Origin: Bordetella parapertussis
GTDB taxonomy: Bacteria; Pseudomonadota; Gammaproteobacteria; Burkholderiales; Burkholderiaceae_B
Reading direction: 5' to 3'
Assembly (NCBI GenBank): GCA_945865935.1
Contig: CAMBFI010000009.1
Span: 62,001 to 126,000, forward strand
Length of the DNA stretch: 64,000 bases
In this document: positions 19,261 through 27,960 of the stretch, in pieces
Position numbering within the stretch: the first letter of the stretch is position 1
How the letters are laid out: each line of letters opens with the position of its first letter
Position numbers and translations under genes: made by a program
The notes under the pieces: generated by a model
Told to the model about the DNA's origin: nothing
The model's input: the letters and a program-made list of their open reading frames with translations, nothing else
The model's database searches: none

Positions 19261-20910
19261 ATGCTCCGTACGCTGCAAATTCGTGACTTTGTCATCGTCA
19301 CCCGGGCCGATATCGATTTTACGTCTGGCTTTACAGTGTTCTCGGGCGAAACAGGTGCGGGGAAATCCATTCTGATCGATGCGCTTGCGCTCACCTTGGG
19401 CGAGCGCGCCGATGTGTCTGTCTTGCGCCAAGGTGCTGAACGCGCGGAGGTCAGCGCGATTTTCGATACCCCCACTGCCTTGCAGCCATGGCTCACCGAG
19501 CATGATCTGCACGCTGGCGACGAACTCGTCTTGCGTCGAGTGATTGACGCGCAAGGCCGCAGTCGCGCCTACATCAATGGCACGACCGCCACGGTGACGC
19601 AGTTGCGCGAGGTCGGTGAATATCTCGTCGACATACACGGTCAGCATGCCCACCAAAGCTTGTTACGTTCAGATAATCAACGCGACATGCTTGACGCCCA
19701 CGGCGCGCATCAAGCCTTACGGCAAGAGCTCGCCGGCGCCTGGAAAGCGTGGCGCAAAGTCGAACGCCAACTCTCTTTGAGCGAACAAGATGCGAACGTC
19801 ATTGCAGCGGCTCGTGAAAAACTCGAGTGGCAAACAGCGGAACTCGACCGCCTAGAACTTGGGCCAACGGAGTGGCAAGACATCTCGACCGAGCACACGC
19901 GGCTTGCCAATGGCCAGGCGCTCATTGACGGCGCCGCGCAAGCACTGGCGGCGCTGGACGAAAGCGATGGTTCTGCACATCACCAAATCGCTATGGCCGT
20001 GCAACGTATTAATCAACTATTGCGCCACGACCCAAGCCTGCAGACGGTCTACGAGGCCTTAGAGTCAGCCCGCATTGGCGTCAGCGAAGCCGTGTCAGAC
20101 CTTAATGCCTACCTATCGCGCGTCGAACTCGATCCCGCACGGCTCGCCACGGTCGAAGAGCGCATGCGGGCAATTTTTGACTTGGCGCGCAAGTTCAAAA
20201 CAGAACCCGAGCAACTCTACGCCTTGCATCAAACCCTTCAGGCCGAACTCAAGTCGCTGCAGGCTTCGGCCGACATCGAGGCGCTGCGTGCGCAGGCGGC
20301 AACGGCCAAGAAAGACTACGATCAACACGCGCACGCGCTTTCGGCAGCACGACAAAAAGCCGCAAAAGATCTGGGTAAACTTGTGAGCCGCGCCATGCAA
20401 ACCCTGGCGATGGAAGGCGGGCAATTCGCGATTTCGCTTACCGAAGCGCCGGCCTCCGCACAAGGTAGTGATCATATCGAGTTTCTGGTTGCAGGGCATG
20501 CAGGCACGACACCCAAACCTTTAGCAAAAGTTGCATCGGGCGGAGAACTCGCACGCATCTCGCTGGCCCTGTCTGTCATTGCGAGCCGTGCCGCACGAGT
20601 GCCCACCTTGATTTTTGATGAGGTCGACAGCGGCATTGGCGGGGCGGTCGCCGAAGTCGTTGGACACCTCCTGCGCGAACTGGGTCAGAGGCATCAAGTA
20701 CTTTGCGTCACCCATCTCCCCCAGGTGGCTGCCCGCGGGCAACATCACTTTCAGGTCAGTAAGCAACAGGCTAAGGGTGTCACAACCTCAAGCATCACGG
20801 CGCTCAATGACCCTGCGCGCATTGAGGAAATCGCCCGCATGCTAGGTGGCATCAAAATTACCGAGACAACGCGCAAACATGCACTAGAAATGTTGCATGT
20901 AACGGCCTGA
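19261..20910 (+). CDS. recN: DNA repair protein RecN
   Basis: An SMC-like ATPase for double-strand break repair. The 549-residue protein has Walker A GETGAGKS (29-36), a long central coiled-coil region (about 155-370), the ABC signature LAKVASGGELARISLALS and Walker B PTLIFDEVDSGIGG, then CVTHLPQVAARG. It starts 5 bases after nadK and so probably depends on the nadK promoter; I see no LexA-like box before either gene. It converges with fur, 19 bases between stops. Confidence 0.97.
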   Translation: MLRTLQIRDFVIVTRADIDFTSGFTVFSGETGAGKSILIDALALTLGERADVSVLRQGAERAEVSAIFDTPTALQPWLTEHDLHAGDELVLRRVIDAQGRSRAYINGTTATVTQLREVGEYLVDIHGQHAHQSLLRSDNQRDMLDAHGAHQALRQELAGAWKAWRKVERQLSLSEQDANVIAAAREKLEWQTAELDRLELGPTEWQDISTEHTRLANGQALIDGAAQALAALDESDGSAHHQIAMAVQRINQLLRHDPSLQTVYEALESARIGVSEAVSDLNAYLSRVELDPARLATVEERMRAIFDLARKFKTEPEQLYALHQTLQAELKSLQASADIEALRAQAATAKKDYDQHAHALSAARQKAAKDLGKLVSRAMQTLAMEGGQFAISLTEAPASAQGSDHIEFLVAGHAGTTPKPLAKVASGGELARISLALSVIASRAARVPTLIFDEVDSGIGGAVAEVVGHLLRELGQRHQVLCVTHLPQVAARGQHHFQVSKQQAKGVTTSSITALNDPARIEEIARMLGGIKITETTRKHALEMLHVTA

Positions 20911-20929
20911 GTCGCTGCGCAATGGCATC

Positions 20930-21349
20930 CTAGCCACAGCCCTTACACACGCCGTACAGCACCATATCGTGGCTTTCAAGCCTATAGCCATTGTCGCGCG
21001 CGACCTTGTGCTGGCGCTTTTCGATCTCGTCGTCCGCAAATTCAGTGACCTTGCCGCAATGGGTGCAGATAAGGTGATCGTGGTGATCGCCGTCATTGAG
21101 CTCAAAGACCGATTTGCCGCCATCAAATTGGCTGCGGGCCAAGATGCCTGCTTGCTCAAACTGGGTCAGCACCCGATAGACGGTGGCCAGCCCAATATCA
21201 ACCTTTTCGCTCAGCAGCGAACGATAGATGTCTTCGGCGCTGAGGTGCCGCTCACCAGACTTGCGAAACATATCGAGAATTTTTAGGCGTGGGAACGTAG
21301 CCTTGAGGCCTACGTTTTTAAGGTCGCTCTGGTCGTTCTCGGTATCCAA
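20930..21349 (-). CDS. fur: Ferric uptake regulator Fur, with a TTG start
   Basis: Fur is an iron-dependent repressor. The 139-residue protein has the N-terminal winged helix ([37 protein letters not shown]), the metal motif [16 protein letters not shown] and a second Cys pair, CKGCG, at the C-terminus. The start codon is TTG at 21347-21349. It is the only start that keeps the conserved GLKAT region, and AGGGGA lies seven bases before it. The gene diverges from bamE; that 84-base gap contains no clear Fur box. Confidence 0.95.
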   Translation of the reverse strand: MDTENDQSDLKNVGLKATFPRLKILDMFRKSGERHLSAEDIYRSLLSEKVDIGLATVYRVLTQFEQAGILARSQFDGGKSVFELNDGDHHDHLICTHCGKVTEFADDEIEKRQHKVARDNGYRLESHDMVLYGVCKGCG

Positions 21350-21433
21350 GAAAAATCCCCTGTTTTGCCTACTAGGCGTGCGATTAAGGCTTTATGATAG
21401 CGTCTTTGGTTGCAAAACCCATAGAGGTCTGCA

Positions 21434-22021
21434 GTGTTCACATCCCGTACTCTTGCTTCTTTCCTGCGTGCCAGCCTGCTGGGGGTCGTCTGCGTAGCCG
21501 GACTAGCCGGTTGCGCCGCCAATGAATGGGGCTTCCCATACCGGACTGGCGTCCAGCAAGGTAACTGGGTCACAAAAGACCAAGTCACGCTCTTGCGCCC
21601 TGGTATGTCGCGCGAGCAAGTGCGCTATGCGCTTGGCACTCCCACGTTGGCAAGCGCGCTTCATGCCAATCGCTGGGACTATCCCTATTATTACCGCGCA
21701 AGCAACGGCAAAGTCGAAGAGCGCGTGTTTACGGTGATCTTTGAAGGCAGTCAGCTTGCGCGCTGGCGCGGCGACGAGCAACCCGAGCTACAACCCTTCC
21801 AGCTCGCGCGTCAAGAGGTCCGGACCTCACAAAAAGAGGCCGCACAACACCAACTTAACCTGACGCGCGAAGGTAATGATGCAGCGGCGGCCTCAGAGAT
21901 GTCCGCTCCGGTTGAAATTCTTCCTGGTGTCACCTTTGGTCAAACACTCGGTGACACACCGCCGTCGGATCCATCGGCCTTGCCCGGGGCTCCACTCGAC
22001 GCACCCACACCCCTACGCTAA
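21434..22021 (+). CDS. bamE: Outer-membrane assembly lipoprotein BamE (OmlA/SmpA)
   Basis: This lipoprotein is a subunit of the BAM complex that folds outer-membrane proteins. The 195-residue precursor has a signal peptide and the lipobox LAGC, with Cys27 as the lipid site. Next comes the SmpA/OmlA domain: LRPGMSREQVRYALGTPTLAS, WDYPYYY and VFEG-type strand VFTVIFEGSQL. The final 70 residues are Pro/Gln/Ser-rich and probably disordered, as in other betaproteobacterial forms. The start is GTG at 21434 after AGAGGT. The pairing with divergent fur is conserved in many beta- and gammaproteobacteria. Confidence 0.93.
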   Translation: MFTSRTLASFLRASLLGVVCVAGLAGCAANEWGFPYRTGVQQGNWVTKDQVTLLRPGMSREQVRYALGTPTLASALHANRWDYPYYYRASNGKVEERVFTVIFEGSQLARWRGDEQPELQPFQLARQEVRTSQKEAAQHQLNLTREGNDAAAASEMSAPVEILPGVTFGQTLGDTPPSDPSALPGAPLDAPTPLR

Positions 22022-22050
22022 ACCGTTATTCACTTAAACAATAAGAGTTC

Positions 22051-22845
22051 ATGATGCGTATTGCAATCGCCGGAGCCAGTGGCCGTATGGGCCGCATGCT
22101 CATTGAAGCCGTCACCCAATCCGCAGATTTAAAGCTGACTGCGGCGCTGGATATTGCCGGTGCGCCGATGCTCGGGCAAGACGCGACTGCCTTTTTAGGC
22201 AAATTAAGTGGCGTGTTGATCACGGATCAATTGTCTGCGCTCAAGCAAGCGGATTGCCTGATTGATTTCACACGCCCAGAGGGCTCGCTCGAGCACCTGA
22301 AGGCTTGCGTCTCGCACGGCGTGAACATGGTCATCGGAACGACAGGGTTTGATGACGCAGGTAAAGCCGCGATCACCGAGGCCGCCAAGTCGATTGGCAT
22401 CGTGTTTGCACCCAACATGAGTGTCGGCGTGAACGCAACCCTTAAGCTGCTTGATATGGCGGCACGCATTCTGAACTCTGGCTACGACGTAGAAGTATTT
22501 GAGGCGCACCATCATCACAAAGTGGATGCACCTTCTGGCACGGCACTCAAAATGGGTGAAGTGGTGGCGGAGGCTTGGGGCAAGAAGCTTGATGACGTCG
22601 CCACCTGGACTAGACATGGTCACACGGGCGCACGCAAGCCCGGTGAAATCGGCTTTTCCGTTGTACGAGGCGGAGACATCGTGGGCGACCATACCGTGTA
22701 TTTCTGCGGAGTTGGCGAGCGCATCGAGATCACGCATCGCTCTAGCAGTCGCGCAGGCTACGCTGAAGGCAGCCTGCGTGCAGCGCGCTACCTTGAAAGT
22801 AAAAAAACCGGCCTATTCAATATGCAAACGGTTCTCGGTCTTTAA
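22051..22845 (+). CDS. dapB: 4-hydroxy-tetrahydrodipicolinate reductase
   Basis: DapB makes tetrahydrodipicolinate for lysine and meso-diaminopimelate. The 264-residue protein has the nucleotide loop [13 protein letters not shown], then [17 protein letters not shown], the catalytic His/Lys motif [16 protein letters not shown] and [17 protein letters not shown]. Two successive ATG codons (22051 and 22054) can serve; the first was used. It follows bamE by 29 bases and may share its transcript. Confidence 0.97.
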   Translation: MMRIAIAGASGRMGRMLIEAVTQSADLKLTAALDIAGAPMLGQDATAFLGKLSGVLITDQLSALKQADCLIDFTRPEGSLEHLKACVSHGVNMVIGTTGFDDAGKAAITEAAKSIGIVFAPNMSVGVNATLKLLDMAARILNSGYDVEVFEAHHHHKVDAPSGTALKMGEVVAEAWGKKLDDVATWTRHGHTGARKPGEIGFSVVRGGDIVGDHTVYFCGVGERIEITHRSSSRAGYAEGSLRAARYLESKKTGLFNMQTVLGL

Positions 22846-22848
22846 GTG

Positions 22849-22874
22849 AGCAACAGCAGGCGAGTCGTGTTGCT
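22849..22874. terminator. Weak hairpin after dapB
   Basis: AGCAACA (22849-22855) and TGTTGCT (22868-22874) can pair with a 12-base loop. It lies between convergent dapB and murB. The T run that should follow on the plus strand is poor (TGTTTG), so termination here is uncertain. Confidence 0.3.
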
Positions 22875-22887
22875 TGTTTGCGCCGCA

Positions 22888-23991
22888 TTACTCAGCTACG
22901 TTGATAGGTTCCATTTCAAGCTCGACACCAAAGTGCTCTTGCACGCTTGAGCGCACCGCGTGTGCAAGCGCCAGCACCTCGCTCGCCTGCGCTCCGCCGT
23001 AATTCACAAGCACTAACGCTTGACGGGCATGCATCCCGACCGCACCGACGCGCCGCCCTTTCCATCCACACCGATCAATTAACCATCCTGCTGCGAGCTT
23101 GTATCGCCCATCAACCTGTGGGTAAGAGACTATCTCTGGATGTGCGCGCATCAGCTGCGCATGCTGCAGACTCGATACAACAGGATTTTTAAAAAAACTG
23201 CCCGCATTACCCAGTTCGGCCGGATCGGGAAGTTTAGCGCGGCGTATGGCAGACACAGCATCGAATACAGCTTGAGGGCTAGGTGACTGCGCCTTTGCAG
23301 CACCGATACCAAAGTGCTTTTGAAGATCGGGATATCCGAGCACCGGCGTCCACACCTTAGGCAAGCGAAAACGCACGGAAACAATCAACCATGTCCCTGC
23401 GGCCGCGCGCTTAAAGACACTGTCGCGGTAAGCGAATTCACACTCTTCTCGGCTGAAGGTTCTTAACCGCCCCTGCGGAATATTCCAAGCGCTCACCGAC
23501 TCAAGGTGGTCTCGCAGCTCAACGCCGTAGGCGCCAATATTTTGCACAGGTGCCGCACCGACCGTCCCGGGAATTAAGGCAAGATTCTCTAAGCCCGGCC
23601 AACCATTTTTCATGGCAGAGGTCACCCAAACATGCCAGTCTTCACCCGCGGCGACATCAATCAGCCAACAGTCCGACAAGTCAGCCGCAAGCGCAATCCC
23701 CTTGAATTCGACTTTCAACACTAAAGCGGATAATTGCGCGGGGAGCACAACGTTGCTGCCGCCGCCCAGCACAAACACATGGCGATACTGACGCGCAAGC
23801 TCGGTCACCCCAGCGAGTTGCGCTGTGCTGCGCAACGCAACAAGGTACTGGGCCCGGCAAGCAAGTCCCAAGGTATTTTGAGTTGTCAGATCCCTCGGCT
23901 GAACATGCACATCCGCTACTACGCCGCTGCATGGCTCAAAGATCGAGCCGGCATCTTCGACAACAGGCGCTGGGGCTAGCGGGTTTGACAT
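22888..23991 (-). CDS. murB: UDP-N-acetylenolpyruvoylglucosamine reductase
   Basis: MurB is the FAD/NADPH enzyme making UDP-MurNAc for peptidoglycan. The 367-residue protein has NTLGLACRAQYLVALRS, the FAD loop VLGGGSNVVLP, IPGTVGAAPVQNIGAYGVEL, the catalytic serine region ELGNAGSFFKNPVVS, and AGWLIDRCGWKGRRVGAVGMH. It has the extended E. coli-type C-terminal part (type I). The ATG at 23989-23991 gives about 30 extra N-terminal residues before the conserved region; a later start is possible. Convergent with dapB. Confidence 0.96.
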   Translation of the reverse strand: MSNPLAPAPVVEDAGSIFEPCSGVVADVHVQPRDLTTQNTLGLACRAQYLVALRSTAQLAGVTELARQYRHVFVLGGGSNVVLPAQLSALVLKVEFKGIALAADLSDCWLIDVAAGEDWHVWVTSAMKNGWPGLENLALIPGTVGAAPVQNIGAYGVELRDHLESVSAWNIPQGRLRTFSREECEFAYRDSVFKRAAAGTWLIVSVRFRLPKVWTPVLGYPDLQKHFGIGAAKAQSPSPQAVFDAVSAIRRAKLPDPAELGNAGSFFKNPVVSSLQHAQLMRAHPEIVSYPQVDGRYKLAAGWLIDRCGWKGRRVGAVGMHARQALVLVNYGGAQASEVLALAHAVRSSVQEHFGVELEMEPINVAE

Positions 23992-24026
23992 AGGGGTAGG
24001 GGGATATGCTATATTTATGAACTTCG

Positions 24027-24055
24027 TTGATCGTACTTAGATGCATTGTTACATC
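24027..24055 (+). promoter_or_regulatory. Possible promoter for tRNA-Gly
   Basis: TTGATC (24027-24032), 17 bases, then TACATC (24050-24055). The -35 is good and the -10 weak. Transcription would start near 24062, about 20 bases before the mature tRNA end. Confidence 0.35.
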
Positions 24056-24082
24056 ATGCATACAAGGGCGGTAAGCGGCAAA

Positions 24083-24158
24083 GCGGGAGTAGCTCAGTTG
24101 GTAGAGCGCAACCTTGCCAAGGTTGAGGTCGAGAGTTCGAGACTCTTCTCCCGCTCCA
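24083..24158 (+). tRNA. tRNA-Gly (GCC)
   Basis: The 76-base cloverleaf is complete: acceptor GCGGGAG/CTCCCGC, D arm GCTC...GAGC, anticodon stem CAACC/GGTTG with loop TTGCCAA (anticodon GCC), T arm GAGAG-TTCGAGA-CTCTT, discriminator T and encoded CCA. An intrinsic terminator follows. Confidence 0.98.
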
Positions 24159-24169
24159 AATTCTGGCAA

Positions 24170-24197
24170 AAGCCTGATCGAAAGATCAGGCTTTTTT
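24170..24197. terminator. Bidirectional intrinsic terminator
   Basis: AAGCCTGATC (24170-24179) and GATCAGGCTT (24184-24193) enclose a GAAA loop and are followed by more T residues. On the plus strand it ends the tRNA-Gly transcript. On the minus strand the same stem is followed by TTTTGCC and can end the Bug gene, whose stop lies 15 bases away. Confidence 0.9.
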
Positions 24198-24211
24198 CTT
24201 GCCCAACAACA

Positions 24212-25198
24212 TTAGTCAAGCTTCGCGCCAGACGTCTTGACAACCTCTGCCCAACGCTTCACTTCGCTATCCAAGAACTTAGCGAACGTGGCGCCCGTGA
24301 TATCCGGAAACTCAGCACCGTTGGTCGCCCACACCGTGCGAATCGTCTCGTCCTGGGGTAGTTTTTTAAGCGCCGCAATGATCTTTTCCGTCACAGCGGG
24401 AGGAGTATTTTTAGGTGCCCACAAGGCATACCATGTACTCACCACATATTGAGGAAGACCGATTTCCGCAGTCGTTGGAACGTCGGGAATCGCAGGGTTT
24501 CGCTTTTCGCTTGCGACAAACAGTGGCTTGATACGGCCTGCCTTAATTTGTGCGGCGGAAGAGCCCAAGCCGTCGAACATCATATCCACATCGCCTGCAA
24601 TCAAGCCCTGCATGGCGGGGCCCGCACCACGATACGGGATATGCGCAATATCTGTCTTGGCCTGAATTTTGTATAGCTCGCCAGCGAGATGGTGGGAGGT
24701 TCCACTCCCAGCCGAGGCGTAGTTCATTTTGCCGGGGTTCGCTTTGACCTGTGCGAGAAACGCCTGGTAGTCCTTCCCTGGCACTTTTTGCGGGTTAACC
24801 ACCAAGACCTGCGGCACACGCGCAATCACCGCCAACGGCACGAAGTCCGTCTGAATGTTGTAGTCAAGCTTTGGGTACATCGAGGGTGCGATCGAGTGAT
24901 GGACGGCGCCAACGAAGAGGGTATAGCCGTCTGCAGGGACCTTCGCTGCGGCGGAGGCTCCCACCGTACCGCCTGCGCCACCACGGTTATCAATGATGAA
25001 CTGCTTACCCAGGTCTTTGGCCAAGATCGCGGCTAACGGCCGCGCAAAGGCATCAGTGCCCCCACCAGCTGGAAAGGGGACAATCAAGGTGACCGGCTTT
25101 GTGGGCCAGTCGGACTGCGCCCAGCTCGGCCCGGCCATCAGCGCCAGCGCACCAATACCAACCTGCATCAGCGCCCGACGCGTTTTCAATATTTTCAT
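24212..25198 (-). CDS. Bug-family (TctC) periplasmic substrate-binding protein
   Basis: A 328-residue receptor of the tripartite tricarboxylate transporter type. It has a twin-Arg-like but probably Sec signal peptide (KTRRALMQVGIGALALMAGPSWA) and the Bug signatures WPTKPVTLIVPFPAGGGTDAFAR (the conserved core is PFPAGGGTD), NRGGAGGT and PADGYTL. Such proteins bind carboxylates, amino acids or amides in the periplasm. No TctA/TctB membrane genes are next to it, so it is an orphan receptor, as is usual for the large Bug family in Alcaligenaceae. It lies on the opposite strand between tRNA-Gly and tRNA-Cys. The ligand cannot be predicted. Confidence 0.93.
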   Translation of the reverse strand: MKILKTRRALMQVGIGALALMAGPSWAQSDWPTKPVTLIVPFPAGGGTDAFARPLAAILAKDLGKQFIIDNRGGAGGTVGASAAAKVPADGYTLFVGAVHHSIAPSMYPKLDYNIQTDFVPLAVIARVPQVLVVNPQKVPGKDYQAFLAQVKANPGKMNYASAGSGTSHHLAGELYKIQAKTDIAHIPYRGAGPAMQGLIAGDVDMMFDGLGSSAAQIKAGRIKPLFVASEKRNPAIPDVPTTAEIGLPQYVVSTWYALWAPKNTPPAVTEKIIAALKKLPQDETIRTVWATNGAEFPDITGATFAKFLDSEVKRWAEVVKTSGAKLD

Positions 25199-25354
25199 TG
25201 TTGTCTCCTGAGTGTGTCTAATAAACGATCCACAGGCCAGACTTTACCCAAGCGGCATAGCCTTCATCCTGTGATTGAGGTCAGTATAGTTTGAGTCAAG
25301 CAAGTTAAAAAGGTCTTTTGTAGTATGATCTGCGCCGGCGTAACGCTTAGAGTT

Positions 25355-25428
25355 GGCGCAATGGCAGAGTGGTTATGCAGCGGATTGCAAATCCGTGTAG
25401 CTCGGTTCGATTCCGGGTTGCGCCTCCA
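25355..25428 (+). tRNA. tRNA-Cys (GCA)
   Basis: A 74-base gene: acceptor GGCGCAA/TTGCGCC, D arm GCAG, anticodon stem/loop GGATT-GCA-AATCC (anticodon GCA), T arm CTCGG-TTCGATT-CCGGG, discriminator T and encoded CCA. It ends only 10 bases before an MFS transporter ATG, with no terminator between. Confidence 0.97.
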
Positions 25429-25438
25429 GTAAATAACA

Positions 25439-26695
25439 ATGACAAGCGTAAACCCACCCCCCGCCTTAGCCAACATGCCTTCCGGCCTCGTTGCCTTGCG
25501 AATCGTGTTGGTGTTTGCCGTAGGATATTTTTTGTCCTACGCCATGCGTTCGGTCAACGCAGCGCTCGCCCCCCTATTGGTATCAGACCTCAGCCTATCG
25601 GCGAGCGAGCTAGGCTGGCTGTCCTCCGCCTACATCCTGTCCTTCGCCGCGATGCAAATCCCAGTCGGTATTTGGCTCGACAGGTACGGCGCGCGCAGAA
25701 CCGAGTCTGCCTTGCTACTTATCGCGGCGCTGGGTGCGGCACTGACCGCAATCGGCGAAACCCTTTTAGTGCAGTCTCTGGGACGCATCTTGATCGGGAT
25801 CGGGGTATCCGCGTGTCTGATGGCCGCATATTCCTATTTCAGGCGCTGCTTTCCCCCCGAGCGGCAGCCACGGCTAGTCATGTATATGCTGATCTCTGGC
25901 ACTTCTGGGGCGCTGGTGGCTAGCCAACCGGCACTTGCGCTGGCGGAATGGATCGGCTGGCGACATGTTTTTAGCCTAACCGCTGTGCTGTTTCTGCTGT
26001 GTGCGCTCGGCATTTTTCTGTTTACCGGTGATCTGGATCGCCAAGCTGGCGTGGGCAACCAACGCGTTTCAAATGCCGGATTTTTCACGGTGTGTCGGCA
26101 TCCCTTTATGGTTCGCGTCTTGCCCGCAACCGTTTTCACAATTGGTGGTTTTGGCGCGCTACAGACCCTCTGGGCGGGCCCCTGGTTTACCCAAATACTC
26201 GGTATGAGTCCCGACCGGGCGAGCCAGACCTTGCTTTTCATGAACGCCAGCATTCTGTGTTCTTATTTTCTGATGGGGGAGCTCAGCCCGAGGCTCATCA
26301 AACGAGGCATCTCCTTATTAAACCAATCTGTGGGTGCGCTGATCTGGCTACCGCTTTGTCTGGCGGTCATCACATGTTGGCAGCATTCCGCGTCCTGGCC
26401 GCTTTGGCTCATCCTCGCGCCAGCCGTCCCGGCGATGTTCTTACTACAGACACAAGCTGCCCTCGAGTTTCCAAGCGAGGTCGCTGGACGAGTCCTAACG
26501 ACCTATAACCTGCTGGTTTTTGCGGGTTTGTTTATTGTTCAATGGGGTTTTGGTGCATTAACCGATTTGTTTCAACGTTTCAATCACTCCCCGAGCCAAT
26601 CGCTCACTTACTCCATGGCGTGCCTAGTCCTCTTACAAGGGCTGAGTCTGCTGTGGTTTTTTATCAAAAAACCTGATGGATCAATCCGTACTTGA
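25439..26695 (+). CDS. Major facilitator superfamily transporter
   Basis: The 418-residue inner-membrane protein has about 12 hydrophobic segments. The MFS loop 2-3 motif appears as GIWLDRYGARR, and DxxGxR-like spacing is kept. It begins at the ATG 10 bases after tRNA-Cys, or at the in-frame ATG at 25475. As no promoter or terminator fits in the gap, the mRNA is probably released from a tRNA-Cys primary transcript by processing of the tRNA 3' end. Substrate unknown; the sequence resembles the nitrate/sugar-phosphate-like 'CP' and ACS branches only in general form. It overlaps the next gene by 20 bases. Confidence 0.85.
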   Translation: MTSVNPPPALANMPSGLVALRIVLVFAVGYFLSYAMRSVNAALAPLLVSDLSLSASELGWLSSAYILSFAAMQIPVGIWLDRYGARRTESALLLIAALGAALTAIGETLLVQSLGRILIGIGVSACLMAAYSYFRRCFPPERQPRLVMYMLISGTSGALVASQPALALAEWIGWRHVFSLTAVLFLLCALGIFLFTGDLDRQAGVGNQRVSNAGFFTVCRHPFMVRVLPATVFTIGGFGALQTLWAGPWFTQILGMSPDRASQTLLFMNASILCSYFLMGELSPRLIKRGISLLNQSVGALIWLPLCLAVITCWQHSASWPLWLILAPAVPAMFLLQTQAALEFPSEVAGRVLTTYNLLVFAGLFIVQWGFGALTDLFQRFNHSPSQSLTYSMACLVLLQGLSLLWFFIKKPDGSIRT

Positions 26696-27320
26696 TGCGA
26701 TCGCACGCTGGCCTAATGTGCCGGCGGTCTACGGCTGGCTCTCGCTCAGCGCACGAGGCGCATGGCGTTTGCATCCGCGGGGCGATGCCCACCTTGGGGG
26801 CGAGGGCTCGGGCATCACAAACACGCAGATATTGGGATTTATCGGCCGTAACTATGCCTGTGAACCAGATGGTCGATGGTTTTTCCAAAATGGTCCTCAG
26901 CGCGTCTATGTGCGACTAGACGCGGCTCCTTTTATTCTTCATCTACGTCCCGACCTCAACGCGCTCGTGACGCATAACGAACGTGTCATTCAAGAAGTCG
27001 TACAGTGGCTCGCGGATGACCAAGGGCAGCTATATGCCCAAACAGATCAGGGCGCGGCCCGTATCGATGACCGCGACTTGCTGGGCCTGTCCGAAGTGCT
27101 CCGATGCGAGACCGGCCAAGCCATGCTCGAGGCGCTCGAAAAGGGGAACGGCGCGGGCGTTGAGCCAAGAGGACAGCCCGACGCAATGCGGCTTTTTGAT
27201 CCTTCTGGACGATATGGCGCGCTTAGCCAAGCTGCCCCGCTACGACAGATCGCGCAAAGCGAAATCGCAAAGACCTTAGATTTTGTGGTGAACCCAGGCC
27301 CCATACGCACCGATTCGTAA
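26676..27320 (+). CDS. Conserved protein, DUF2944-like (tentative)
   Basis: A soluble 214-residue protein with no signal peptide. The opening, ARWPNVPAVYGWLSLSARG, and the motif FIGRNYACEPDGRWFFQNGPQR (core NYxxxxxGRWFFQNGPQRVYV) recall a betaproteobacterial family that I remember as DUF2944; the number should be checked. No catalytic motif is recognisable. The ATG at 26676 overlaps the MFS gene by 20 bases, which suggests coupled translation. Function unknown. Confidence 0.65.
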   Translation: MDQSVLDAIARWPNVPAVYGWLSLSARGAWRLHPRGDAHLGGEGSGITNTQILGFIGRNYACEPDGRWFFQNGPQRVYVRLDAAPFILHLRPDLNALVTHNERVIQEVVQWLADDQGQLYAQTDQGAARIDDRDLLGLSEVLRCETGQAMLEALEKGNGAGVEPRGQPDAMRLFDPSGRYGALSQAAPLRQIAQSEIAKTLDFVVNPGPIRTDS

Positions 27321-27344
27321 GCATTAGCCTTAAAATAGAGGTCT

Positions 27345-27935
27345 ATGAGCCACGATCCCGACTTCTACTTCCCCGCCCCCCGCCTGCAAAAATTCTGCGG
27401 ACAATGCGCGACGCCCATTACGCGTCGCCTTCTAGAGGGCGACAATCGCGAGCGGGATGTGTGTGAGGCCTGCGGTGCGGTGCATTATCAAAACCCCAGA
27501 CTCGTGGTGGGCACACTCCCCATCTGGAATGACAAAATTCTTCTGTGTCTGCGTGCGATTGAACCGCGCGCGAACACCTGGACCTTACCGGCCGGCTTCA
27601 TGGAGCTCGGTGAAACCATAGGCCAAGGGGCTGAACGCGAAACACAAGAGGAGGCCGGCGCGCAGATCACGCTTGGCAAACTCTACACGGTGGTGGATAT
27701 CCCTCACGTCGATCAAGTACATGTTTATTTTTTAGCGCACGCGACTAGCCCCGATCTTGATCCGGGTCCTGAAACCCTAGAAGCGCGCTGGGTGGGTATT
27801 GACGAAATACCTTGGGACAACCTCTCTTTTCGTTCGGTGTCCACGACACTTAAGCATTACCTCCGCGAACGTGAGACGGGTCATTTTGATACCCATCATT
27901 ACGCATTATTCGCAGCCAACCGGCCAGGCGACTGA
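27345..27935 (+). CDS. Nudix hydrolase with zinc ribbon
   Basis: The 196-residue protein has an N-terminal zinc ribbon (CGQC near residue 14, CEAC near 39) and a complete Nudix box GFMELGETIGQGAERETQEEAG with REx2EE geometry (the box spans about residues 84-105). The layout of ribbon then Nudix resembles the C-terminal half of NudC NADH pyrophosphatases, but the protein is shorter and may act on another nucleoside diphosphate derivative such as ADP-ribose. The ATG follows GAGGT. It sits between the DUF gene and aat, 25 bases before aat. Confidence 0.9.
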   Translation: MSHDPDFYFPAPRLQKFCGQCATPITRRLLEGDNRERDVCEACGAVHYQNPRLVVGTLPIWNDKILLCLRAIEPRANTWTLPAGFMELGETIGQGAERETQEEAGAQITLGKLYTVVDIPHVDQVHVYFLAHATSPDLDPGPETLEARWVGIDEIPWDNLSFRSVSTTLKHYLRERETGHFDTHHYALFAANRPGD

Positions 27936-27960
27936 GTTCTAACGCCAGCTTGAGCCTGCC

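Noticed and set aside
21350-21433. Fur box between fur and bamE
   Set aside because: No GATAAT-type triple repeat is present; the TATGAT at 21393 is not part of one.
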